DNA from: Bacillota bacterium | Lineage (GTDB): Bacteria > Bacillota_I > Bacilli_A > RF39 > UBA660 | Direction: 5' to 3' | DNA length: 64,000 bases | NCBI GenBank assembly: GCA_023460995.1 | Contig: JAEWOE010000003.1 | Coordinates: 294,015 to 358,014 of the forward strand | Shown here: positions 34,420 through 42,663 of the stretch, one piece after another | How the letters are laid out: each line of letters begins with the position of its first letter | Numbering within the stretch: position 1 is the stretch's first letter | Position numbers and translations under genes: made by a program | The notes under the pieces: generated by a model | Seen by the model: only the letters and a program-made list of their open reading frames with translations | Database searches by the model: none | What the model was told of the DNA's origin: nothing

Positions 34420-35013
34420 ATGATAAAAATATTTGAATATTTTATGATTCCAGGGTTCTTAGTATTTATTGGAATAATACTAGGTCTAATATACCGAATT
34501 ATTATTGATATAAGAATGAGAAGAATGTATCAAAATAATATTTTTAAAAATGTAGATATTAGTAAATGTAAAATAGATACTGTTGTAACAATGTTAGGTA
34601 CTTTTAATGAGTATAGTAGGATTATTAAACACAAAGATTTTATTTTTTATATGACAGAGTATGGAATATATGAAGGGATAGTTTTTGATGTTTATGGTAC
34701 TGTAACAGGTAAAGAGGAAGCTGAATACTGGGATTTAAAAGATAATCAAGAGGATGAAAAAATAATTAATCCTTTATTAAACTTTGATGATTTTACAAAA
34801 GAAATTAGAAAAAGAATAGGAAATCTTAAAGCCGAAAAGTATATTATAATGGGTGGCAATTGTATTTTCAGAATTCCTTTAAAGAGTATTCGAATTCTTC
34901 GTATGAATAGTTTTAGTTATATTCTAAATAAGAAGGAAATAAAGAAGAAATATTCAAAAGAACTGATTGATAAAGTATATAATGATTTGCTATATTTAAA
35001 TGACGAAAGATAA
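34420..35013 (+). CDS. Membrane-anchored hypothetical protein
   Basis: 197 residues, starting one base after the pdp stop. One N-terminal transmembrane helix (about 8-28) with Arg-rich cytoplasmic side (RMRRMYQ), then a soluble domain with EYSRIIKHKDFIFYMTEYGIYEGIVFDVYG, which suggests a nuclease-like or NERD-like beta core, but the motifs are not clear enough to name. Co-transcribed with pdp by position. Confidence 0.65.
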   Translation: MIKIFEYFMIPGFLVFIGIILGLIYRIIIDIRMRRMYQNNIFKNVDISKCKIDTVVTMLGTFNEYSRIIKHKDFIFYMTEYGIYEGIVFDVYGTVTGKEEAEYWDLKDNQEDEKIINPLLNFDDFTKEIRKRIGNLKAEKYIIMGGNCIFRIPLKSIRILRMNSFSYILNKKEIKKKYSKELIDKVYNDLLYLNDER

Positions 35014-35103
35014 ATTAGTAAAATAAATGTCAAAAAATGTCTAATGCCTTGCAGTGTATAAATGATAAGTGTTATCATTATTATAGTAGAAGGGGCTGAT
35101 TAA

Positions 35104-35304
35104 ATGATACATCCATCAATTGATAAACTATTAAACAAGGTTGGTTCAAAATACTTGTTAGTAAACATTGTATCAAAAAGAGTTAAAGAGATTGAGGAAA
35201 CTGAGTTTTACCAAATGAAAGAGTCTGAATATAAATCAAATAAACCAATTGGTAGAGCTTTAGAAGAAATCGCAAAAGATCTAATTCACGTTAAAGAGGA
35301 TTAG
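35104..35304 (+). CDS. rpoZ: RNA polymerase omega subunit
   Basis: 66 residues with an AAGGGGCTGAT site. Omega family: MIHPSIDKLLNKVGSKYLLVNIVSKRVKEI, KPIGRALEEIAKDLIHV. It helps fold and hold the beta-prime subunit. In Bacillus it follows gmk; here gmk is not adjacent and recX follows 25 bases later. A TTGCAG - TATCATTATTATAG promoter-like region lies 40-50 bases upstream. Confidence 0.9.
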   Translation: MIHPSIDKLLNKVGSKYLLVNIVSKRVKEIEETEFYQMKESEYKSNKPIGRALEEIAKDLIHVKED

Positions 35305-35329
35305 TCTTTTTTCATAGGAGGTTTATTTT

Positions 35330-36100
35330 ATGAATATTAAAAGTATTAAAAAAATAGGTAGTGATAAATATCAAATAATTCTAAATGATAATGTTAAAAT
35401 AACTACCTATGACGAAGTTTTACTAAAGAACAATTTATTATATAAAAAAGAATTAACAGCCGATGAAATAAATGAAATTAATAAAGCAAATGGTTTTTAC
35501 AATATATATTCTAATTTGATTAAGTATATAAATAAAAAACTGCGTAGTGAAAAAGAGATAAATGAATATTTAAATAAATATGAATTAGGTATTAGTGACA
35601 AAGAAAATTTAATAAAAGGTCTGAAGAATAATGGTTTTATCGATGATAATAGATTTGTAAAAGCATATATATCAGATAGGCTATATCTTTCTAATGATGG
35701 CCCAAATAAGATTAAAAATGATTTGTTAAAGCATAATATTGAAGAAGATCAGATAGATAATGAGTTTTGTAATATTAATGATGAAGAATTTTTAAATAAA
35801 TTATCAAAATTGGTTAATAAGAAGATGAAAAGTGCCAAAGGTTCAGCCTATAATGTCAAACAAAAAGTCTATTATGATATGTACAATTTAGGGTATTCAA
35901 AGGAAATGGTTGATAGTGTGTTTGATATTAACTTAGACGATTCTTCATCTTTAGAAAAAGATTTTAATAAACTATATAATGATTTGATAAAAAAAGAAAA
36001 AGATGAAGGCAAATTATACTTAAAATTAAAACAAAAATTATATCAAAAAGGATATAGTTTAGATAAAATAGATACATTAATAAGTAAAAAGAGATACTAA
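35330..36100 (+). CDS. recX: RecX regulatory protein
   Basis: 256 residues with an AGGAGG site. RecX repeats of three-helix units: INKKLRSEKEINEYLNK, FIDDNRFVKAYISDRLYLSNDGPNKIKNDLLKHNIEE, VKQKVYYDMYNLGYSKEMVDSVF, LYLKLKQKLYQKGYSLDKIDTLIS. The N-terminal extension of about 60 residues is usual for Bacillota RecX. It binds RecA filaments and inhibits recombination and the SOS response. Paired with rpoZ in one short transcript that ends at 36118. Confidence 0.88.
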   Translation: MNIKSIKKIGSDKYQIILNDNVKITTYDEVLLKNNLLYKKELTADEINEINKANGFYNIYSNLIKYINKKLRSEKEINEYLNKYELGISDKENLIKGLKNNGFIDDNRFVKAYISDRLYLSNDGPNKIKNDLLKHNIEEDQIDNEFCNINDEEFLNKLSKLVNKKMKSAKGSAYNVKQKVYYDMYNLGYSKEMVDSVFDINLDDSSSLEKDFNKLYNDLIKKEKDEGKLYLKLKQKLYQKGYSLDKIDTLISKKRY

Positions 36101-36118
36101 ATAGTATCTCTTTTTATA
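36086..36118. terminator. Bidirectional terminator recX / 36114 gene
   Basis: AAAAAGAGATACT (36086-36098) pairs with AGTATCTCTTTTT (36103-36115). It holds the recX stop and overlaps the end of the convergent gene. Confidence 0.85.
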
Positions 36119-37076
36119 TATATTCTATATGCGGAATTGAACAATGTTTACTATAAACATTTTTTTTAACTTCATCAATTTCAATATCTCCATGTTTATA
36201 TGCAAAAAATAAGTCTTTATCAAATCCATAATAATGTCCGCCAAAAGGTATTTCTTTATCCATTGCATTAATCTTCTCAGAACGCAAACAACAATAATCA
36301 GCATTTTTTAAGTTTATAAATGCTTTTGTTCCATCTGGATATAAGTATTTTTTTATTGTTCTTGTTAAGATATGATTGTCATTTGTACGCCACTTATATT
36401 CTGTTTCGGTATAGTTTTCCATTGTATCAGGTTCATTAATAGTAATTGCATGAGTATTTTTATTTTCTTTGTAATTGTCTTTCTTTGCAATGATACGGTT
36501 GAATATTTCAAAGCCGTCTTTATCAAATAATCTAGTAACTTTTTTTTCATCAATATTGTGTGAAAATTCTAACCCAATGTCATATGTTCTTACTTCTTTA
36601 TCTACATAATTAATTATAATACTATTATTAGTTATGGCGTAATTACCACTTTTTTCTAGTGAATTATGTCTTGTTGTGAAAGTTACTCCTTTTCCAGTTA
36701 TATCCATTTTAAAACTATAACTAATTTTTTCATCTTGATAAGTTCCTTCTAAACTATTATCATTAATTATAAAATCGCCGAAATCAGCAATAAAGATAAT
36801 TTTTGATTTAAGTGAATTTTTAAATTTATTATCATGAACAATATTTTCAATTTTGTTAATAATAGCATCAATTTGCATATTAATTTGATCAGTATGTTTT
36901 TTTCTGCTTTTTTGTAGTATTTTCTGTAAATCCCAAGATTCAATACCTATGTCTTCCGCTTTATCTACAATAGCCATCATTAAATACATTGGCACTATAT
37001 CTTCATTTATAGATTCACTATAACTTTTTGAATTACTAATACTTTCTTTATCCTTTTTTCTTAAAATATTAAACAT
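36114..37076 (-). CDS. Hypothetical protein
   Basis: 320 residues with an AGGAGG site (seen as CCTCC at 37083 on the plus strand). N-terminal Ser/Lys-rich stretch, a helical part (SWDLQKILQKSRKKHTDQINMQIDAIINKIENIV) and a long beta-rich section with GVTFTTRHNSLEKSGNYAITNNSIIINYVDKEVRTYDIGLEF. No membrane segment and no family recognised. It is monocistronic, flanked by bidirectional terminators. Confidence 0.65.
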   Translation of the reverse strand: MFNILRKKDKESISNSKSYSESINEDIVPMYLMMAIVDKAEDIGIESWDLQKILQKSRKKHTDQINMQIDAIINKIENIVHDNKFKNSLKSKIIFIADFGDFIINDNSLEGTYQDEKISYSFKMDITGKGVTFTTRHNSLEKSGNYAITNNSIIINYVDKEVRTYDIGLEFSHNIDEKKVTRLFDKDGFEIFNRIIAKKDNYKENKNTHAITINEPDTMENYTETEYKWRTNDNHILTRTIKKYLYPDGTKAFINLKNADYCCLRSEKINAMDKEIPFGGHYYGFDKDLFFAYKHGDIEIDEVKKNVYSKHCSIPHIEYI

Positions 37077-37128
37077 AATAAACCTCCTAAATTAGTCTTA
37101 TTATATAAAAAAGGGGAGATATTAATAA

Positions 37129-37160
37129 AAAAAGAGATATTTTTTAATACCTCTTTTTTA
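37129..37160 (-). terminator. Terminator of prsA (leftward)
   Basis: AAAAAAGAGATATT pairs with AATACCTCTTTTTT (one mismatch) around TTTT. On the minus strand it follows the prsA stop within a few bases. Confidence 0.7.
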
Positions 37161-37161
37161 A

Positions 37162-38184
37162 TTATTTCTTATCGTCTTTAATTGTTTCTTCGTAAGCTTT
37201 TTTAATATCACTGTCTACAATATTTAAATTATAACTTTTACGAATATCAACCCATGCTTTTGTTGTTATATCACTATCTTCTGTTTCAAGATCTGAAAGT
37301 AGTCCAGCAAGAACTTCATCTTTCGAATCTTTTAAACTTGGTTTTTCGTCTTGGTTAATTCTTAAAATAACAAAATATCCATAACTTGATTTAACTGGTT
37401 CAGTTGTATATTTACCATCTTCAAGTTTTGTTGATGCATTCCAGAATTCTTCAACAACATCGCCCTTGTCGAATCCTGAATATAAACCACCTTCACTTGC
37501 AGTAGTAGAATCATCTGAATATTCTTTAGCTAAATCAGCAAAATCTCCACCATCTTGTAATTTTTCAATTACTTCATTAGCAGTTGCTAATGCTTTAGCT
37601 TCATTTTCTTCTGTTTTAGTTTTATTATCAGCATCATCTTTATCAACTTCTTCTGGAGTGATTAAGATATATCTTACATTCATAGAACCTTCTATATTTT
37701 TGTCATAATAATCTTGAATCTCTTTATCATCAAAATAATTATCCTTAATATAGTTTTCAGCTACTGTTTTTTTAGCATGATCAAGTGCAACTAATTTTGC
37801 AAATTCATCTTCGCTTTCATATCCAGCATTAGCTAAAGCTGCAGTAAAGTCTTCACCGTAGCTTGTATATTGGCTCTTTAAATTTTCTATATAACTAGCA
37901 GCATATTTGTTAGATTCTTCCATATCAGGAATCTCTTTATCTAAAATATACTCATCAATCATATTTGTAAGAACTGTAGATCCACCTTGATCTTTTAGTT
38001 TAAGATATAAATCATCTGCTGTAAATTGTTTTCCATCGATTTCAGCGATAACCTCAGTCCCATCAGCAAGTGCAGGAATTATTTTTGCGTTATTAACAAG
38101 CATTCCTATACCAACTCCGATAACGACCATACCAAGACATAATAGTGATAATTTAAAATTCGTGCTTTTTACAAAGTCTTTCAT
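37162..38184 (-). CDS. prsA: PrsA-like peptidyl-prolyl isomerase (foldase)
   Basis: 340 residues. The ATG at 38184 has a GGAAGGAG site; an upstream in-frame ATG at 38223 has none. N-terminal signal anchor (about 9-32: LSLLCLGMVVIGVGIGMLV); the only Cys in it is not in a lipobox with a following small residue pattern, so it is probably not a lipoprotein. A SurA-like N-domain (DGKQFTADDLYLKL) precedes a parvulin domain at about 165-290 (NVRYILITPEE, FADLAKEYSDDSTTASEGGLYSGFDKGDVVEEF, SSYGYFVILRI). It folds exported proteins outside the membrane. Confidence 0.9.
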   Translation of the reverse strand: MKDFVKSTNFKLSLLCLGMVVIGVGIGMLVNNAKIIPALADGTEVIAEIDGKQFTADDLYLKLKDQGGSTVLTNMIDEYILDKEIPDMEESNKYAASYIENLKSQYTSYGEDFTAALANAGYESEDEFAKLVALDHAKKTVAENYIKDNYFDDKEIQDYYDKNIEGSMNVRYILITPEEVDKDDADNKTKTEENEAKALATANEVIEKLQDGGDFADLAKEYSDDSTTASEGGLYSGFDKGDVVEEFWNASTKLEDGKYTTEPVKSSYGYFVILRINQDEKPSLKDSKDEVLAGLLSDLETEDSDITTKAWVDIRKSYNLNIVDSDIKKAYEETIKDDKK

Positions 38185-38337
38185 AAAAATCTCCTTCCAA
38201 TTTGAGTACAATGGTCTCATCATACATGTATTATTTTAGCAAAGAAAAATAAAAAATACAATAATTTATGCAAAGTATTCACATATAATTCATAATTCCA
38301 TAAAATAATGTGAAGAGATAAAAAGGAGGAATGTTGT

Positions 38338-38421
38338 ATGTGCAATAACGGAATTTCTAGTGCTGCAATCGTTTTAGTATTATTTATACTTTTAATAATT
38401 ATACTTGGGGCTTATATTTAA
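38338..38421 (+). CDS. 27-residue YjcZ-like membrane peptide
   Basis: Preceded by AAGGAGGA seven bases before the ATG. The sequence is MCNNGISSAAIVLVLFILLI followed by IILGAYI: a short polar head and one transmembrane helix. Size and pattern resemble the YjcZ-type small membrane peptides of Bacilli, some of which are sporulation-linked. A second peptide with a similar helix follows 21 bases later. Confidence 0.75.
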   Translation: MCNNGISSAAIVLVLFILLIIILGAYI

Positions 38422-38442
38422 GCCAACAAAGGAGGTGTAATT

Positions 38443-38559
38443 ATGGCATGTCCAGGAAACAATCCTGCTCCAAAACCAAAGCCAGATACATTTAATTATA
38501 TAATAATTATAGTTCTTTATATCTTATTAGCTATTATAATAGGAGCATGGATATGGTAA
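38443..38559 (+). CDS. 38-residue membrane peptide
   Basis: AAAGGAGGTG precedes the ATG. A Pro/Lys-rich head (MACPGNNPAPKPKPDTFNY) is followed by a single membrane helix of about 18 residues ending GAWIW. Related in layout to the 27-residue peptide just upstream, with a shared C-terminal GA(Y/W)I, so the two may be distant paralogues. Its stop lies next to a strong terminator, so the two form their own transcript upstream of mraZ. Confidence 0.75.
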   Translation: MACPGNNPAPKPKPDTFNYIIIIVLYILLAIIIGAWIW

Positions 38560-38584
38560 AAGAGAAGTTTCTTCTCTTTTTTTG
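38558..38584 (+). terminator. Terminator after the small membrane peptides
   Basis: AAAAGAGAAG pairs with CTTCTCTTTT around TTT, with seven T's in all. Confidence 0.88.
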
Positions 38585-38617
38585 TGTAAACTTTTTACAA
38601 AAAAAGGGCTAATAACC

Positions 38618-38646
38618 TTTACAAATGGTGCTTAATAGGTTAAAAT
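38618..38646 (+). promoter_or_regulatory. Promoter of the mraZ division cluster
   Basis: TTTACA (38618-38623) and TAAAAT (38641-38646), spacer 17. Transcription would start about 38653, right at the MraZ boxes. Confidence 0.7.
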
Positions 38647-38655
38647 GATGTTATC

Positions 38656-38681
38656 AAGTGGAAAAAAGTGGGGGAAAGTGG
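38656..38681 (+). promoter_or_regulatory. MraZ-binding repeats
   Basis: AAGTGG occurs three times at exactly 10-bp intervals (38656, 38666, 38676), one helical turn apart, between the promoter and the mraZ start. Established knowledge: MraZ binds direct repeats of this type near its own gene in E. coli and in mycoplasmas. The third repeat overlaps the ribosome binding region, so binding would block both transcription start and the mRNA leader. Confidence 0.8.
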
Positions 38682-38688
38682 TGATTTG

Positions 38689-39123
38689 ATGTTTATGGGT
38701 GAATATCATCATTCAATTGATGATAAAGGAAGATTAACTATTCCATCAAAAATCAGAGATGATCTTGGTGAAGAATTTATCGTAACTCGTGGACTAGATA
38801 ATTGTATTTTTGTGTATCCAAAAGATGCATGGGAAGAGATTATTAAAAAATATAAAGAATTACCAAATACAAAAGACGCTCGTAATTTTATGAGATTTTT
38901 CTTATCAGGAGCCACACTTTGTAGTTTTGACAAACAAGGAAGAATAAATCTTCCTATTCCACTTACTGCATATGCTGGCCTTATAAAAGAATGTATTATC
39001 ATAGGGGTTGATGATAGACTAGAAGTTTGGAGCAAAGAGCGTTGGGAAGGATTCGTTGAAGAAAATGAAGCTAACTATTCGCAAATCGCAGATAATTTAT
39101 TTGCACCAAAACTTAATGTATAG
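38689..39123 (+). CDS. mraZ: Transcriptional regulator MraZ
   Basis: 144 residues from the ATG at 38689; the family consensus starts MFMGEY, so longer frames are dismissed. Two SpoVT/AbrB-like halves: GEYHHSIDDKGRLTIPSKIRDDLG and GATLCSFDKQGRINLPIPLTAYAGL. The protein is a ring-forming regulator of the division and wall cluster. Three repeated sites lie directly upstream, so autoregulation is likely. Confidence 0.95.
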   Translation: MFMGEYHHSIDDKGRLTIPSKIRDDLGEEFIVTRGLDNCIFVYPKDAWEEIIKKYKELPNTKDARNFMRFFLSGATLCSFDKQGRINLPIPLTAYAGLIKECIIIGVDDRLEVWSKERWEGFVEENEANYSQIADNLFAPKLNV

Positions 39124-39131
39124 GAGGACTT

Positions 39132-40046
39132 ATGCATAAAAGCGTATTGTTAGAAGAGTGTCTTCACTACTTAAATTTAAAAGAAGATAGTAAAGTAGTG
39201 GATTGTACATTGGGTTATGGTGGACATAGTAGTGAGATTTTAAAGCGAATTCCGAGTGGCTTTCTTTATTCTTTTGATCAAGATGAAGAAGCTATTGCGT
39301 CTAGCAAAAAAAGATTAAGTGATATAGCGTCTAATTTTGAGATTATAAAAAGCAATTTTATTAATCTTAAAGAAGAAATGTCTAATAGAGAAGAAAGAGT
39401 AGATGGAATACTTTATGATTTAGGTGTTTCGTCTCCTCAACTTGATGAAGAAGAACGTGGTTTTAGTTTTCATAATGATGCAAGATTAGATATGCGTATG
39501 GATAAAGACAATCCATTAAGTGCTTATGAAGTTGTTAATAACTATTCTTATGAACAGTTAACAAATATCTTGTATAAGTATGGAGAAGAAAAGTACGCAA
39601 GTAGCATCGTTAAAAAAATTATTAGAACGCGTGAAATAAAACCAATAGAAACAACACTTGAACTTGTAGAAATAATTAAAACAAGTGTTCCAGAAAAGTA
39701 TCGTCGTGATAAACATCCAGCTAGAAAAACTTTTCAGGCAATAAGAATTGAAGTTAATCATGAATTAGATGTATTTGAAGGAAGTATAAAACAAGCGTTA
39801 GATTTAATTGGAATTGGTGGAAGAATTTGCGTAATAACTTTTCATTCTTTAGAAGATAGAATATGTAAAACAGTTTTCAAAGAGGTTAGTGAATTAGATC
39901 CTAGTCTTAGAAAATTACCAATTATTCCAGAAGATAGGGAACCAAAATTTAAAGTTATTGCTAATATTAGTCCAAGTAATGAAGAATTAGAATTTAATAA
40001 AAGAGCTAGAAGTGCTCGTTTAAGAGTAATAGAGAGGGTAAAATAA
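39132..40046 (+). CDS. rsmH: 16S rRNA (cytosine-1402-N4)-methyltransferase
   Basis: 304 residues with AGGAGG upstream. MraW family: HKSVLLEECLHYL, SAM-binding VVDCTLGYGGHSSEIL, ILYDLGVSSPQLDEEERGFSFHNDARLDMRMD, ARKTFQAIRIEVNHEL, ICVITFHSLEDRICK. It methylates C1402 in the ribosomal P site. It follows mraZ as in nearly all Bacillota, nine bases after its stop. Confidence 0.96.
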   Translation: MHKSVLLEECLHYLNLKEDSKVVDCTLGYGGHSSEILKRIPSGFLYSFDQDEEAIASSKKRLSDIASNFEIIKSNFINLKEEMSNREERVDGILYDLGVSSPQLDEEERGFSFHNDARLDMRMDKDNPLSAYEVVNNYSYEQLTNILYKYGEEKYASSIVKKIIRTREIKPIETTLELVEIIKTSVPEKYRRDKHPARKTFQAIRIEVNHELDVFEGSIKQALDLIGIGGRICVITFHSLEDRICKTVFKEVSELDPSLRKLPIIPEDREPKFKVIANISPSNEELEFNKRARSARLRVIERVK

Positions 40047-40047
40047 T

Positions 40048-40344
40048 ATGAGAAAAAAAGCAGCTGTAAAAGTAAGATTTACTAAGGGTGAAAAATTTTT
40101 GTTTTTAAGTTGCATTTTCTTAATAAGTTCAGTTGTATTAGTACAGGTATTCTGTGGTGCTACAACGGGAAATTTAAGTCTTTCTATAGAAAAATTAAAA
40201 TATGAGATAGATTCTCAAGAAAAGAAAAATGAAAGTTTAACAATGCAAGTTAATGAATTAACTTCGTACGATAAAATCAAGGATGTTGTAAAAAACATGG
40301 GATTGGCGTATAATAATGAGAATATCATAATTATAAACAAATAG
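40048..40344 (+). CDS. ftsL: FtsL-like septum protein
   Basis: 98 residues, one base after rsmH. Basic N-terminus (MRKKAAVKVRFTKGEK), one membrane helix (about 17-38) and a coiled-coil-like external part (SIEKLKYEIDSQEKKNESLTMQVNEL) followed by YDKIKDVVKNMGLAYN, as in FtsL/DivIC-like proteins. The assignment rests on position between rsmH and the PBP and on topology, since FtsL sequences are poorly conserved. Confidence 0.85.
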   Translation: MRKKAAVKVRFTKGEKFLFLSCIFLISSVVLVQVFCGATTGNLSLSIEKLKYEIDSQEKKNESLTMQVNELTSYDKIKDVVKNMGLAYNNENIIIINK

Positions 40345-40357
40345 GCGAGGTGTTAAC

Positions 40358-42532
40358 ATGAGAGATAGAAACGAACGAAAAGAAAATTGGAGTGCTCCAA
40401 AGTATTTTTTCATAGTAGTTTTCTTCTCTTTTTTCGTCATCGTAATGCAGCTTTGTTATGTTGCCCTTTGGCCAACATTATATGGCATTGACATGGATGA
40501 ATTTGCTGCATCAAGAAACACTTATTCAACAACGCTATATGCGAAAAGAGGAACTTTCTATGATAGTGAAGGTTCTATTTTGGCATTAAACGTGTCATCT
40601 TATACTGTTATTGCTTATTTGAGTAAGACAAGAACTGGCAGTAGTACAACTCCCTTACATGTTGTTGATAAGGAAGCAACAGCAAAAGCTTTAGCGCCAA
40701 TTCTTAATATGACAGAAGAAAGGTTAATGGAACTATTAAATAAAGATTCATATCAAGTTGAACTTGGCCCTGGAGGTAGAGGGATATCAGAACTTGCCAA
40801 AGAAGAGATAGAACAGTTGAATCTTCCAGGAATAGATTTTGTAGAAACTTATAAAAGATATTATCCAAATGGTGATTTTGCTTCTTATATAATCGGATAT
40901 GCAAAAAAATATGAAACTACAGATGATGAAGGTATTACTAGCGATTCAATAGTTGGCGAACTTGGTTTAGAATCAAAATATAACGATTGGTTAACTGGTA
41001 CAAATGGATCACTGTCATATCAAAAAGATAGATTTGGCTATAAAATACCTGATACAGAAGAACAAAGAACTGATGCAATAGATGGTTCAGATATATATTT
41101 GACTTTAGATTCTAATATACAAAGATTTGCTGAAAGTGCCATAAAAGATATGGAAGCAAACTATAGCCCAAAATGGGGAACGATTGCTGTTATGAATGCT
41201 AAAAGTGGGGATATTTTAGCAGCTTCTACTATTCCTTCATTTGATCCAAATGAAAGAAACATTACAAATTATCAAAGTCCACTTGTGACTTATTCCTTTG
41301 AACCAGGTAGTGCAATGAAAATATATTCTTATTTATGTGCAGTAGATTCAGGAAAATATGATGGTAACACTACAGTACAAAGTGGTAGTATTAAAATTGG
41401 TGATGATGAAGTAAGAGACTGGAATAGAACTGGTTGGGGAACAATTACCCTTGATCAAGGTTTATTATATTCTAGTAATGTAGCAGCTTCTACTTTAGCT
41501 CAGTCAGTAATAACAAAATCAGAGCTTCGTGATTGTTTAGAAAGATTTGGTTTTGGTAAAAAAACAGGCATTGAACTATCTAATGAAGCAACTGGAGATA
41601 TAGGTTTTACTTATCCAATTGAAGTTGCTACTGCTACATTTGGTCAAGGTATAACAACTACTGTAATTCAGCAATTACAAAGTATGACAATCCTTGCAAA
41701 TGATGGTAAATTAGTTAAACCTCATATAGTTGATAAAATTGTAGATCATAATACAGGTAAAGTACTTTATGAAAGTACATTAGAAAAATCTGAACAATTA
41801 ATTAAAACATCTTCAGTAGAGTATGTTAAAAACTTATTATACCAAGCAGTAAATGGAACAGATGTTAATGCAACAGGAAGATATTATAAACTAGAAGGAT
41901 ACAATATCTTAGGTAAGACAGGAACTGCTCAAATAGCATCTCCAACTGGAGGATATTTAATAGGTGATAATGATTATATAAATTCTTTTATAGGTATGTA
42001 TCCTTCAGATGATCCTGAAATAATTGTTTATGTTGCGATTCAACAACCAACTTGGAGTGGTTCATCAGCAGTAATTACAGCTAGTAAAGAAATGATTACT
42101 AATATAACAAAGTATCTTAATTTATTTGACGATGGAACAACTAGTTCAAATATTGAGTCATATGAATTAGAATCATATAAGAATAAAGTTACTTCTAAAG
42201 TAGTCAGTAAATTGCAATCTAAAAATATAGAAGTAATTCAAATTGGTAATGGAGATAAAATAATAAACCAATATCCAACCAGTGGTACAAAAGTTCTTTC
42301 ATATGATAAAGTTATACTTATAACAAATGATGTTAATAGAACAATACCTAATTTAGTTGGCTGGTCTAAAAAAGATGCTATTAATATATTAAAACTATTA
42401 AATGTTAATTATGAAACAGAAGGTAGTGGTTATGTAACTACTCAAAGTATTCCAGTTGGTACCGCTATAACAAGTGATATGAGCGTTAAATTAACCTTGG
42501 TAGATAAATATAATGTTGATGAAATAGGATAA
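40358..42532 (+). CDS. Class B penicillin-binding protein with PASTA domains
   Basis: 724 residues with GCGAGGTG upstream. N-terminal membrane helix (about 16-40), PBP dimerisation region (RGTFYDSEGSILALNVSS), transpeptidase at about 250-590 with SAMK (S near 317, in FEPGSAMKIYS), SSN (YSSNVAAS) and KTGTA near 518. Two PASTA domains (about 606-655 and 662-715) end the protein. It cross-links septal peptidoglycan in complex with FtsL and FtsW. PASTA domains place it with the PBP2b/SpoVD group. The cluster stops here: mraY, murD and ftsW do not follow. Confidence 0.93.
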   Translation: MRDRNERKENWSAPKYFFIVVFFSFFVIVMQLCYVALWPTLYGIDMDEFAASRNTYSTTLYAKRGTFYDSEGSILALNVSSYTVIAYLSKTRTGSSTTPLHVVDKEATAKALAPILNMTEERLMELLNKDSYQVELGPGGRGISELAKEEIEQLNLPGIDFVETYKRYYPNGDFASYIIGYAKKYETTDDEGITSDSIVGELGLESKYNDWLTGTNGSLSYQKDRFGYKIPDTEEQRTDAIDGSDIYLTLDSNIQRFAESAIKDMEANYSPKWGTIAVMNAKSGDILAASTIPSFDPNERNITNYQSPLVTYSFEPGSAMKIYSYLCAVDSGKYDGNTTVQSGSIKIGDDEVRDWNRTGWGTITLDQGLLYSSNVAASTLAQSVITKSELRDCLERFGFGKKTGIELSNEATGDIGFTYPIEVATATFGQGITTTVIQQLQSMTILANDGKLVKPHIVDKIVDHNTGKVLYESTLEKSEQLIKTSSVEYVKNLLYQAVNGTDVNATGRYYKLEGYNILGKTGTAQIASPTGGYLIGDNDYINSFIGMYPSDDPEIIVYVAIQQPTWSGSSAVITASKEMITNITKYLNLFDDGTTSSNIESYELESYKNKVTSKVVSKLQSKNIEVIQIGNGDKIINQYPTSGTKVLSYDKVILITNDVNRTIPNLVGWSKKDAINILKLLNVNYETEGSGYVTTQSIPVGTAITSDMSVKLTLVDKYNVDEIG

Positions 42533-42550
42533 CCTATTTCATTTTTTTTA
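42519..42550 (+). terminator. Terminator of the mraZ cluster
   Basis: ATGAAATAGG (42519-42528) pairs with CCTATTTCAT (42533-42542) and leads into T's. It contains the PBP stop codon. Confidence 0.88.
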
Positions 42551-42663
42551 TTATTTTGTTATACTTTATGTAAAAGGGTAGATAAAAGCATATAAATTAA
42601 GTATACAAGTAAGTTATAGTAGTAGTAGTTTATTAAGATAGTAACAATACAAGAGGTGATAGA

